Shown here piece after piece: positions 1 to 11,818 of a stretch of 64,000 nt of DNA. The stretch's first letter is position 1; each line of letters begins with the position of its first letter. The notes beneath the pieces are model-generated. The model did no database searches. It was not told the origin of the DNA and saw nothing but the letters and a program-made list of their open reading frames with translations. The translations under genes were made by a program, and so were the position numbers. The stretch comes from Diorhabda sublineata. Its lineage: Eukaryota > Arthropoda > Insecta > Coleoptera > Chrysomelidae. The DNA lies in contig NC_079479.1 of the NCBI RefSeq assembly GCF_026230105.1, positions 30,225,385 to 30,289,384 on the forward strand. The letters are read 5' to 3'.

Positions 1-1
1 C

Positions 2-130
2 GGCTTACTGGGTATCAACACAGTACCGAACACGAAGAATAAGAGAGTTAATTTCAAGATGGTCGGTTGTTCACAAAACCTCCTGAATTTCCGTGATTGT
101 CAAATGTTACCAACTAGTGTCAATGAATAA
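2..130 (+). CDS. 3' end of an unrecognised gene (last 42 codons)
   Basis: An open frame enters from the left edge and runs 42 codons to TAA at 128-130. It is followed within about 20 bases by an AATAAA-type poly(A) signal (gaaataaaag). The peptide has a basic, asparagine-rich stretch (NTVPNTKNKRVNFK) and ends TSVNE. I do not recognise the family. The stop followed directly by a poly(A) signal, and the absence of other stops in frame, suggest a true C-terminus and not a random frame. The start and most of the protein lie outside the window. Confidence 0.45.
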   Translation, partial: GLLGINTVPNTKNKRVNFKMVGCSQNLLNFRDCQMLPTSVNE

Positions 131-830
131 GACTACAGAAATAAAAGTTTTTCAGCTAAATATTATTTCTCATTAATTTATTCAAAACAATTTCAATTTT
201 CGCTTCATTTTTAGAATCATTATATATAATAATATAAATCTTGCTGGACACGTTATGTTGACAAAAGTGTACTTGATAAAAAAGAGCTATTTTCGTAGGC
301 ACAGTAGGATAGAATATCTATAATTTTGTTAATAATTAATACTACTAAAATTTCTTCAATTATATATCCTCTAATTGTAAGCTTGCATTTGGATTTAGAG
401 AGAGTTCTTAAAATCATAGAATTATACGAACTTCATGGCAATTTTAGTTTTGTGGAAATTTTTTATTGATTTTATGTTGGTAATACTTAAATTTTCTTTT
501 TAGGTTTGTGCATTCTAAATAGAAATATCTGTAAGAAAAAGGTATTCAAAATTTATCTATATCATCTATAATAAAATGATAATTTTTATAGGCGAAATAT
601 ATAAATTAAGAGTAAATTTCTAAACGTACTATAAAATTTTAAGCGACAATTGATTAATTGTTAGAAAAATTCGAGGTTAAATTATGCGAAAATATAATTT
701 ATAAATCACTTACAAAATTTAAATGCAAGTGATCTTAGAATCAAATACAGCAATATACTTTTTTTGTGATAGTAATAAAAAAATTGGATAGAAGATTTAC
801 GACAACGTTTATGTTTTTAGTCATAAAAAA
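131..830. other. Intergenic region and probable 5' UTR/intron of the NAC-alpha gene
   Basis: This AT-rich stretch has no long frame. A good splice-acceptor-like sequence (gtttttag) ends at 820, ten bases before the NAC-alpha start. That suggests the last part is a 5' UTR intron and that the promoter lies further left. No clear TATA box or initiator could be assigned. Confidence 0.4.
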
Positions 831-1651
<821 letters not shown>

Positions 1652-1799
1652 GAACATTAAGAATAAATTTCATAAATCTCCTTCCTCTTTGCTTGAATAC
1701 ATCAGTATATAAGTTTTTTCTGTAAATAATAAGTCAATAAATGCCAAAAAAATCATGTTATTTAATTTGTAGAAAAACCTTCATTATAAATCTACTTTT

Positions 1800-1876
1800 G
1801 ATAAATCTGGAGCAGTTGGTGGCTTGAGCTCAGACTAATGAAGTCTCGTGCTCTATCCACTACCAACAGAGGAATT
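1800..1876 (-). repeat. tRNA-like sequence (SINE head or tRNA pseudogene)
   Basis: On the minus strand, TAGTGGATAGAGCA resembles a tRNA A-box/D-arm. It is followed by a 4-5 bp stem AGAC/GTCT around a 7-base loop with CAT in the anticodon position. A weak B-box-like GCTCAAGCC comes next. The T arm and acceptor stem do not close properly, so a working tRNA is unlikely. A tRNA-derived SINE fragment or tRNA pseudogene fits better. Confidence 0.35.
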
Positions 1877-2141
1877 ATTATGGAATTAATATTTTATAAT
1901 GCTGGGGCTCAAAGTGAAAGCAACCCAAAACTTGCATGAGCCAAGGAAAGAAAACCAGTAATTTCCTATCACATTTCAAAATTTTATCATGATTGTCATC
2001 AATAAAATCAAATTGTAATGATTGGAGTCTTTATAATCTGGCTTTGTCTGCCTGCTAATAAAATTTAAATTTCGTGGTTGACATGCTTATTTTTTTGTGT
2101 TTGTCTCCATATACGGAACGCACTCCATATACACTACCACT

Positions 2142-2230
2142 ACACCAAAACTCACAATTACACTGTCTCTGAAGACAATAACTTGGTTATCGAAACGTGC
2201 GTTAGACGGTGTAATTGTGAGTATTGGTGT
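2142..2230 (+). ncRNA. Penelope-like element terminal inverted repeat with hammerhead-ribozyme-like core
   Basis: A 27-bp stem with one mismatch and one G-U wobble is formed by 2142-2168 and 2204-2230. Between the arms lie CTGAAGA (2169-2175, fitting CUGANGA), a short hairpin with ATAAC/GTTAT arms, GAAA (2192-2195) and a 2-bp CG/CG stem with a two-base loop. The predicted cleavage point would follow 2203. Penelope-like retroelements are known to carry hammerhead motifs in their repeats. A related sequence lies near a GIY-YIG fragment at 57.4-57.7 kb in this window. One caveat is an extra C between the CUGANGA box and helix II, so catalysis is not assured. Confidence 0.5.
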
Positions 2231-2680
2231 AAACAGTGTGCTCAGTATAAATATCACCAACGTTTTCAAAAATTTCATCTAATTTAACTCTACAATAAAA
2301 ATGCGTCGATGTCTTATACTTATATGTTATATAGTTGCTTTGGCACTACATCTATAAGATATTAAAACATATATTGATCACTATTCTCAGACATAATATT
2401 CTCGAATTTACCAGTTATTAATGACGTAGAAGACAAATGGAACGTAACTGCCTACATTTTCTTCAGTTTACATGTTTCTTGATCTGTAGATACATCGCGT
2501 CGAGTTCTATGAGTTACTTTTCTCTTCATAGTTGGTAACTGTATCTGCATGCGCAGGACATGTACAACAAATTTCTCCATGCTTCTGAAATCTTAGCATT
2601 GTAGTTTTATACGCGTTATATGATTATTAAAGTTGGTAAATTTCTTTTTATATTTGAGTAAATATATAAACTAGTAAAAT

Positions 2681-5600
2681 ATGTTAGTTTTATTTGAAAC
2701 TGCTGCGGGCTACGCCTTATTTAAGGTATGTAAAATAATTTGTTGGTGCATTTGCGATTTAACCTCACTTTTGCCACGCTTTTAGCTTTTAAATGAAAAG
2801 AAACTTAAAGAGACAGATAATTTATATCGAGACTTCGAGACACCCGAATCTGCAGGAAAAATGTAAGTTTAATATTTATATAACATTTATGGTAAACCAA
2901 TATTATTATTGAAACATCAATAGTAATTGTACAGAACAGGTACTTATTGTTGTAAATATGTTTGATGCAATACTGACGGGTCCAGAGAAAGCGGATCAGA
3001 CCAATGAATCCAAGGATCTGCCTTTGAGAACTTATACAGTAAAAAGCAGATTGAGAGATGCTGTCCTTTTTGGAAGGGTATCAGTGAATTAACCTCTTTT
3101 AAGATTTCAAAATAAAATTGAGAGATTGCAGTAGGCAGAGTTTTATGGAGTGATGAGTCTACAGTTTGGGTTAGATCTATGTGATCTCGACTGTGAAACA
3201 CAGGAGAGACTCAGTGATGGTTTGGGGATGTTTTAGTGGAAGGGCGACTGAGGATTTGAGAGAATTGGTAACAAAGAATGTAATGATGTGGCCGTCACAG
3301 TCGCCCGACCTCAACCGGATTGAGTTGTTGGACAAATTGGACAGAGAATACCAAAATTGTGCACCAAAATAATAAAAGAATGGGGTTAAACTGATGATTG
3401 GAAAATTTGATTATGCAACAATTACAGACTAATGTTATTATTACTATTTAAAATATTTGATTTTTATATTAAAATTTTTTGTATTGTTTTTAATTGTTGT
3501 GTATCACTCAAACTATTGGGTGGATAGAAACTTTTGACTGGTAGTGTATATTACATGCTACAATGTTTGTGATCTCCTTTGACCATAAATTTATTTTTTT
3601 AATAAAATTCATTTTTAGTATTAAACTTAAACATTTCGAAAAATTTGCGGATACTACAGAAGCTCTAGCTGCTACAACAGCTGCAGTTGAAGGAAAAGTT
3701 TCAAAAAGTCTGAAGAAACTTCTAAAGAAGCACCTGGACAAAGATTTACAAGAACAACTTTTAGTATCTGATGCTAAGTTAGGATCTGCAATTAAAGAAA
3801 AATTTAGTTTACAATGTCTCTCCAATACAGCAGTACAAGAATTAATGCGATGTATTCGTTCGCAATTGGACAGTTTGATATCAGGATTGCCAAAAAAAGA
3901 AATGACTGCTATGTCTTTAGGTTTAGCCCATTCATTGTCTAGGTACAAATTGAAGTTTTCACCAGATAAGGTTGATACAATGATTGTTCAAGCAGTTTCT
4001 TTATTAGATGATTTAGATAAAGAATTGAATAATTATATAATGAGATGTAGAGAATGGTATGGATGGCACTTTCCTGAACTTGGAAAGATAATCACAGATA
4101 ATATTGCATTTGCTAAGACAGTAAAGGTTATTGGTACCAGAGAAAATACAGCCACTTCAGATTTATCTGATGTTTTACCTGAAGAAGTTGAGGAACAGGT
4201 AAAAGAAGCTGCTGAAATTTCTATGGGTACTGAGATCTCAGAAGAGGACATCATAAATATTCAACATTTATGTGATCAAGTTATAGATATAACAAATTAC
4301 AGGACTCAACTATATGACTATCTAAAAGCTAGAATGATGGCTATGGCTCCAAATCTTACTGTTCTTGTAGGAGAATTAGTTGGAGCTAGGCTTATATCCC
4401 ATGCAGGATCTTTGATTAACTTAGCAAAACATCCTGCTTCTACAGTTCAAATACTTGGAGCTGAGAAAGCATTATTCCGTGCATTAAAGACTAAAAAAGA
4501 TACACCTAAGTATGGTTTGATATATCATTCTCAATTGGTGGGACAGTCCAGTACCAAGAATAAGGGTAAGATGTCTCGGATGCTAGCTGCTAAAGCTTCT
4601 TTAGCTACACGTGTAGATGCTCTTGGTGAAGATGGCTCATTCACTCTTGGTAAGATTTGTTTTAATCTTGAAATTTATATAAATTTAAATTTCAAACTGT
4701 ACATTTATGAATTCATCTTTTTTGTTTGGTGATAACAAAAGGTAAAATTTTAATTGCAATTTTAAGGTGCTGAGCATAAAGTAAAATTAGAAGCTAGATT
4801 GAGGGTTCTTGAAGAGGGAAATATCAAAAGAATTAGTGGTACTGGTAAAGCTAAAGCAAAATTTGAGAAATACCATGGAATTAGCGAAATAAAACAGTAT
4901 CCAGATGCAGCAGATTCAACGTTACCTTCAATTGGTAAAAGGAAAAGGTCTGAATCAGAAGGAGTAAAGGAAGAAAGTTCGCAAGAGAATTCTACTACTC
5001 CTGGATCGTCGAAGAAAAAGAAAATTAAAATTGCAGTTGAACAAGAAACAGTTAATATTCAAGGTATGAACATTCTGCATTTGAAATTTTTTCTACTGAT
5101 TTAAATATTTCAGATAATTTTGAATTATGATAATAAATGGTAATAGTTTACAATCTCCAGCGAATTTAACATTTAATATCATATTTTTGTTTTAATAATA
5201 TGATTTGTATTAGCTTTTTCGTAAACTAGGACACTGCAATCAATGCCAAATTGGCAAAATCTGGACTCTGAGAATAGTACATTGTCTCTATATATTCTGT
5301 AGCAAAGTATAGTTGTGATGGGGTTAAAGAAGGTCCAATTTTAAGGTCTCTGTATATTAAACTCTTAATTCGTCTCCTTTTCATATATTAGCTTATTTAT
5401 TATTGACAGCGTACAAAAAACCTTGACAAAGCAAAGTAACCAATCTTTGTTTCATCTTTATATCAGTTACATGCCAATGGTTCTGACCTGGTCTTTGTTC
5501 TATATGCTTAAAAATTGACAATTGTTCCTCAAAACTTTTCTCTTCTCCATCAACACAATATTAGTAAGACTATGATTTTGGTAAACGTTTGGATTCATTT

Positions 5601-6145
5601 TATAGTGTTAATTAAGTTAAAGAGCATTGTCACATACTTTTATATAAAAAAAACTATACCATTTCTGGCATTTCAGCCAATTACCTGCTTTGTTCAGCAA
5701 AATATTTTTCATTAACCTTAAAAAAATGAGAAATATTGGGCTTATACAAAATTAGGCGAGCAAAAGAAACCTAAAGTCTTTTCATTAAAATTTTAAGCTA
5801 AATAAAAAATTATGTGTTAATTTTGTTGGGTGGTATACATTTACTGATCCAGTTTATTATGTTACTTATTGTTATCAAACATATCTTGACTCATTGCCTG
5901 ATATTTTTTTCTACTCTTTAGAAAGTGAACAATCGTTGCCCAAAAAGAAAAAGAAGAAGCATGAAAAATTAGATGAGAGTGTTAAGGAAGAAATCGAAGA
6001 AGAGACAATAAATGAAGCGACGCCTAGTAAGAAAAAGAAGAAAAAAGTTAAACAGGAAATAGAAGAACCTCAAGTAGAGGCAGAGGAACAGACATCCGAA
6101 AAAAAGAAAAAAAAGAAGAAGCAGAAACAAAGTGAGAGTGAATAA
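2681..6145 (+). CDS. NOP58: Nucleolar protein 58 (box C/D snoRNP core protein)
   Basis: Complete five-exon gene: 2681-2725, 2786-2862, 3619-4649, 4767-5063 and 5922-6145. The phases agree throughout and the product is 557 aa (human form about 529). The N-terminal Nop5 domain opens MLVLFETAAGYALFK. The central region carries the invariant NYIMRCREWYGWHFPELGK (about residues 180-198). The Nop domain has VGELVGARLISHAGSL and LGAEKALFRALK (about 290-325). The tail after about residue 440 is rich in lysine and glutamate (several KKKKK blocks), typical of the KKE/D repeats of NOP56/NOP58 and serving as nucleolar localisation signal. NOP58 binds box C/D snoRNA together with NOP56, fibrillarin and 15.5K to guide rRNA 2'-O-methylation. 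Intron 2 carries a Tc1-like relic; intron 4 (858 bp) holds nothing recognisable. An AATAAA overlaps the stop codon. Confidence 0.97.
2940..3552 (+). mobile_element. Tc1-like DNA transposon relic in NOP58 intron 2
   Basis: Broken transposase frames are visible: VLWSDES (around 3147) holds the DDE-type aspartate region, then KHRRDSVMVWGCFSG, then MWPSQSPDLNRIE with the second aspartate region. The right terminal inverted repeat is readable at about 3500-3552 (ttttgactggtagtgtata). No matching left terminal repeat was found, so the 5' part is lost. Several frameshifts make it inactive. Confidence 0.85.
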
Positions 6146-7220
6146 AATTGATATTTTTATAATGTATATAAAAAGTCACGCTGGTAGAGTGTTTATCATT
6201 AAGTGTTGTTATTATTTGACTTTATTGGATTTTTTTTATAAAATCGATAAATATATTTGAGAAATTATGATTAACTTTGTAATAATCGGCTATTTTATAT
6301 AATATAGGTCATTTATGAAGACGTTTCAATGAACACATTAAATAACTAATATCAAAGGACTAAACCCTTGGTCGCATAATTAGTGAATTTTACCAACTTC
6401 CAACATTCAATTCTTTTATAAAATAATTTTTACTGTAGTTATTTTACTTAATTTCAAATGTATCTAGTGTTAAGATAGATATAATATAGTTTTAGCAAAA
6501 AAAATGTTTTTATCAAAATATCAAACAAAAGTTCCTTAAATCTATGAGTTTACTATTGAAGGAATTGTTCGTAGTGTTATGAGAAAAAATAAGGAAAGAA
6601 ACAAAATTTATTAAATAAAACGACATATATCCTTAAAGTCATTTCTGTTTTCATTATTGTCCGTGACAATGCTGTGATCGCATTTCTTGACATTAAGCAG
6701 AACAATATGTAACTATTTTGAGCTAACTGTTATTTGTTTGTACATTATAAGGCCCAAGTGTAATGTACTATGATATGAAAAATGCCTGGATTGTAAGTAC
6801 AGCCAGCTAAATTCGACAAAACGTTTTATGGTAATTGAAATTTTGTCTAGCGCGAATACTACACCCACTAAACAAGCAGTGGTAGTAGCTAAGCCCGGTC
6901 GAGTATTAGAAGAATTTTCAAATTATTTTACGACTACAGCCATTTTTATATCTCATAATGTACCTCCAGTGGAACTTAAAAATTACCATGGTTGCCTATT
7001 TTAGAGATTGTAGCTTCACAACAAATCATGTTTGCCAAAAAAGTATCTAACGACTCCTAAAATTTGAATGTTATTTATCACTCAGCCACATAATTTCAAA
7101 AAAAGCTTAAGAAAGTATTGGATAGATGGCAACATCTCTATTCATGACAAGTTGCAGATAGTGATCAAACAGCTGTTTGTTAGTAGGTTAACGGAACTCC
7201 CCGTAGTCTTGCCGATAAAA
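6146..7220. other. Intergenic region between NOP58 and the piggyBac relic
   Basis: AT-rich sequence with the NOP58 3' UTR at the left. I see no coding frame. An imperfect inverted repeat (tactacacccact / agtggtagtagct) lies near 6857-6889 and CAAACAGCTGTTTG is a perfect palindrome near 7168. The right part may be the 5' end of the piggyBac element. Confidence 0.4.
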
Positions 7221-7442
7221 ATGGACATACGGTTCGAGTAAGTACAAATTATCTTTTCATCAGAAACAAATATTCATACTTTTGTGATGTTGTATTTAAG
7301 TAAACATAAATACATGTTTCTATAAAAAAAATCTCTAGCAGGCAAAGTTTCAATGTGAAATAATACGCAATTTTTTTTCAGATACGGCTTTTCTTTGAAG
7401 GTAGCTCTTCAAATTGCTTATTCTGATAAACTACCAGTGGAC

Positions 7443-7503
<61 letters not shown>

Positions 7504-8035
7504 AACCTCCCGAACCCAGTTCTCTTACTGATGAAGAAACGGGGAATGAAGATTACGATGATTGTAACATAGATAGGTGTTCTGGTCTTACTGAAGAAGA
7601 TATGACTAATGATACTAAATGAAAACCAGAAATGGATCAAAAAATTTTTAAAAACAGTACCGAAGACAGACCATCAGAAGAGGAAATCAAAATACACAAT
7701 ATTACAGTGTATAAACTGTGCAAATAAGAATTCAGTTGATGAAACCGATAAACTTTAAAATACGGCCACTGTTGAATATGCTGAATCGAAGATTTTTTTG
7801 AAAAATTTGTCCCCGAGCTAAACCTAAACTATGATAAATCAATGATCACATATTTTGGCCGTCATCCAAGTAAGCAATGCATCCGTAAAAAACCGATGTT
7901 TGATTTTAAAATGAGGTGCATCAATGCTACATCTGGGTTGTCTGTGATATATACCAGGGTAAAAATAAAAATTGCAGTCATTAAAAAAAAAACGATTCTC
8001 ATGTATAATAAGATCTAAAAGCAATTATAACTTTT
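7221..8035 (+). pseudogene. Decayed piggyBac-type transposase gene
   Basis: A start ATG at 7221 gives MDIRF, then a GTAAGT donor after 7237 and an acceptor at 7381 resume in phase with YGFSLKVALQIAYSDKLP. After an in-frame (TA)n run comes EPPEPSSLTDEETGNEDYDD, matching the N-terminal region of PGBD-like transposases (IEPP...LTDEDSG). Further on, about 7807-7940, LNLNYDKSMITYFGRHPSKQ matches the catalytic-domain block LxxDExMxxYFGRHxxKQ. Stops and deletions separate the blocks and most of the catalytic domain is missing, so it is a relic. TTAA target duplications could not be assigned. Confidence 0.8.
7446..7501. repeat. (TA)n microsatellite
   Basis: About 28 uninterrupted TA units lie inside the piggyBac relic, immediately before its EPPEP block. 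The run stays in frame as alternating Tyr-Ile codons. Confidence 0.98.
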
Positions 8036-8040
8036 TGTGG

Positions 8041-8708
8041 AAAATTTCTCAAATTTGAAAACAATACAATTTGCTGTAATTAGGTATCTACTCGTATATT
8101 TTCTTTCAGGTTAGATTAGAATTATTACTTTTGTTATGATTATTAATAATACGGGTTTCTCGTTGTGCGGGCATTCAAAAATATTCTATTTGCACAAAAA
8201 TAAATTTTTTATTTCGCGGGTTGGCCATCCCTAGGGCAAGTTACGTCCTTGGCACTGATATGCTTGCATTATCTCGAAAGGGGCCTATTTTAAAGTGGAT
8301 AATAAAGAATCATATTAAAATAAGTAAAAATGTTTTTTTTTATTGGTCGGTCTAGGTCAAATTTAATCACCTTTTTATAGTACTGAGCTTTCCTGCTTAT
8401 CTAATAGAAAATTCTATTTCATTCATTTATCAGGATAATTTTCCTTTCCGTGTATGTAAGAGTTGCAGGCACTTCATATTTTTTTATGGGAATTATGAGT
8501 TTGGTCAAGGAGTACCTAATCATAAGAAAACATCATTAACATAACTGAAAATAAAATTAGTTGAAAATTAACGAATACATTATTTCTTAAGTACTAGCAC
8601 AAACATATTTTTTAAGTTACATCTTAAAATAAATAAGCAACAATTATATGAACCAAATTCCTTCAGGTAATTATAAAATGTATATGTTTTAATAATTGCA
8701 CCATGATT
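8041..8708. other. Intergenic, nothing recognised
   Basis: AT-rich sequence between the piggyBac relic and the 3' end of the R3HDM4-like gene. No coding frame or recognised repeat. The right part probably contains the 3' UTR of the minus-strand gene. Confidence 0.5.
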
Positions 8709-11700
8709 TTACTTCCTCAATTTCTTAATAAAATCTGTCAAGTAACAACTAGCGGGACTCCAGTTTTTATTATTGTTGTAAACTTTAACTGATTTTTTGG
8801 TACCTTCATCAACAATAACACCTGAAACAAACGTTTTAATTTTCATCTATTTCATTGAATACAGTGCAAAGACTTTTATTTTGCTTATGCTGCTTTAAGA
8901 TAATTTAAAAATTATTGTTTGAATAAACAAAAAAGTTCTTCAATTAGTTATGTAAAATATGATAAGCAATGTTAACAGAAACTGTTGCACAAAAATTTTA
9001 ATAAGGTGCATGATATATTGACTGACGTTCATCGAAATTAGTTTTTAAAAAAGCGATTTAACATTTAGATGAATGCCAAAAAAATGCATTTAATCTTAAA
9101 ACGTTGGTGCTCACGACTTCTAAGCAACTGACTAATTATTATATGACCCCTCTTAAAATGGATTCCTCACGATGTCGTCAGCTGGTACGAACATTACGTT
9201 AGGTACTTGATTAAAAGAATAGAGATGAGAGAAAACTATAACTAAGTGAAAACGGATCGAAACTAGAAAATTGATAAATATAATTTCTAACAATTATATA
9301 ATTATTTGAAAATTACTTACTGACTGATTGTAATTTGTGGTATTGAGCAATGGCATGTATTAAAAGTCTTTCAAAACTTGTAGGTGGATTCTTAACATAT
9401 GTATCTTCTGGTTTAGCTTTAAAAAACTGTATTAAATCTTCTTCACACACCTGAACAATTTCTAAAGATAAGTTTTTTTTTATTTTGAATGTCCTTCTTA
9501 TTCTTGAAGAAATTCTCCCGGGACTGTCACTTTGGCAATGTTCAACAACCTATAATATAAATTATATGAAAAAATATATAAAATAAAAAAATCGTCAAAT
9601 ACTGTCCAAATTTATCATCATTTTTTAATTGATATTTTGTTTGACCTAAAGAAAAATTTAAACCTACTGTTTCATTATGGTATTTTGCCGTCAATGCTCT
9701 AATCAATTCAGATTGTTCCTCTTCTGACTTTTCTACAAATTCTTGCCAATACTCTAAAGCATCTTTATTATCCAGCAGGCGAGCAAAAGGACCCTTATGA
9801 GATTCCATAATAACAACCATATTTTCATTTTCCTCTTCTTCACTTAAAGTTTGTAGAATACATCCTACGAAAACATCAAAAATAAAAAAGTTTTGATAGG
9901 TTGTAGAGCACTAACGATTCTGGTAACGTCTTAACTTCTTTTTTCCAGAATTGCTTTTCAAACGTACCACTTCTTCTACCTGAGATGGTTTGATTATTTT
10001 TGGTCGGTGTATTCTGATTCTAATAGGTACTTGACCATTATTATTAGTTTCCATATTTTGCACTGGTTCATTATTATTTTCTGTTTCATTATCAGACACA
10101 TCTCCCAATCTAAAATAAATTTGTTCAAAAATAAACTATTGCAAGTTATTCATAAAATGTGAAAGTATTCAATGTATCCACTAAAAAAATATTTTCTATC
10201 AATGCTGCTTTCAATGAAAAGTAAAATATTGTTTAGGAATCATGTGTAGAAGAAGCCAAAGAAAACTAATTGATAAATTTCGAACACAAAATGACAGTAA
10301 ACTATAGGAAAAAACAAAAATTATTCAATGGAACACTAAAGTAATTAAGAAAGAAAAGGGAAGAAGTTGTAGAAGCAATTAGAACATTGAAGCTGAAATG
10401 ATTAAATATATAGAGAATAAATGAATTAACAGAATTACCAAACGAAATAATGCAGCATGAAAAAATACATGAAGATTGGAATCTAGGAATTATACTATCT
10501 ACATATAAAAGTGACGATTAAAGAAATTGTAAAAACAATTGAGGTATATCAATATCAAGCTAACCAGCAAAAATAAAGACGAGAAAAGTAGATAAATTAC
10601 TTAATACAATGAAAGTTATCATTCTTTGGAAAAAGAAGTACTAAACAAAAATATAAATTGTGAAAAGTAGCTAGCCCTACCAACCTTTATAGCTGCGAAT
10701 CATGGATCTCAAATCAAATTCAAGTAGACCATATGCATAGAAAAAAAAGCCATTAGGAAAATAGAAAATAAAACAAAAAAAGATGGAATAAGAAATGAAA
10801 CATAATAGAGATATATTAATGATGAAGAGTTATACATACAGAAAAAAACGTTTGAATACAAAATAGCAGGTAAAAATTATAAAGGAAAACCAAGAAAAAT
10901 ATGAATTGAAAATGTGAAAGAAGCGGCTAAAGATAAAATGGTAAGAAATAAAAGAGTAAACGAAAGATAGAAATTCATTGAGTGAAAAGAATATGGCATG
11001 ACCCTCAAACAAACAGTCATACAGCACACTGTAAGATGGCATAAGATTAAATAAAATTATGTAGAAAAAATAATCATAGAATTCAAAAAAAGCAAATAAT
11101 ATAACCAAATAAATAAAAAACGTATTCGAGAATAAATAATTTATTAAAGTCAGAGTTAAAAACAAGTCCACAAAAGCAACAGATAACAAATAAGTGATGT
11201 ACCATTATAACAATTTTTATATATTAGTTGATGATATGCTTTGGAAGTCAATTTTTAATAATCTAAATATGTCTGAAAACATTAATTATACAATTATTCT
11301 AACAGTGTTTTCTTCATAATCATTTATAAAATCTCAGAGATGTAAGTTAGTTTTGGTATATACAGTAATCAGTAGAATAACATGCTATTACTATAATGAG
11401 TTTCGTCAAATTTAAGTTAATCTGGAAAATAATGAAAAAATATTGCCACAAAAACAGATGTATTTAATTACTTTTTGCAGATGGTTTAGTTACATAATAT
11501 ATATAGTAAAATTTTCAAATACTTCTCACCTACGAAGCTGATTAAAATAACAAATTTTGTTAACAGAATAATGAAAAAATATACCCTTGCTACGTGGTTT
11601 AGTGATAAGTAATGTAATATGTGTTTACTTTTAGGTGCTTAAAATCTGTTACTTGATCCTATAAGTATACCTTTATATGATAAAAATCAATTATTTTACA

Positions 11701-11818
11701 AAAGAAAGTATCTAAGACTAATTAAAAAATAGACTTACTCTAATGTTTCGATATCTGATCCATCAGTAGAGCCAGGTCGGGGATACTTATAATTTTGTTT
11801 ATCTTTTATGACAGTCAT
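8709..11818 (-). CDS. R3HDM4: R3H domain-containing protein 4-like
   Basis: Complete five-exon minus-strand gene, in transcript order 11739-11818, 9916-10109, 9668-9864, 9321-9549 and 8709-8821. All phases agree and give 270 aa; human R3HDM4 is about 268. Diagnostic blocks are LEYWQEFVEKSEEEQSELI (human: VWNDFMNRSGEEQERVL), GRISSRIRRTFKIKKNLSLE, and the R3H region EEDLIQFFKAKPEDTY followed by SFERLLIHAIAQYHKLQS. That block contains the R-x3-H signature (R-LLI-H). R3H domains bind single-stranded nucleic acid; the cellular role of R3HDM4 is poorly defined and it is thought to be nuclear. The GTAAGT donor at the end of exon 1 and the 5' ATG context fix the start. Intron 1 (1.6 kb) contains a LINE relic. 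Confidence 0.93.
10230..11010 (+). mobile_element. Non-LTR retrotransposon (LINE) reverse transcriptase relic
   Basis: Although full of stops, the plus strand preserves the RT pattern HEDWNLGIILSTYKS (around 10470-10515), equivalent to the PxxWxxGxIxPIYKKGD block. A later stretch resembles a KGRPRKxWxENVKEAAKD tail (about 10880-10930). It lies in intron 1 of the R3HDM4-like gene, opposite to transcription. Confidence 0.65.

Noticed and set aside
1800..1876. Functional tRNA-Met gene
   Set aside because: The anticodon-like CAT loop is present, but position 37 is not a purine, the T arm is poor and no acceptor stem closes.
10830..11189. 119-aa minus-strand hydrophobic frame
   Set aside because: It is antisense to a plus-strand LINE relic, is Phe/Tyr-rich from AT composition and lacks homology.
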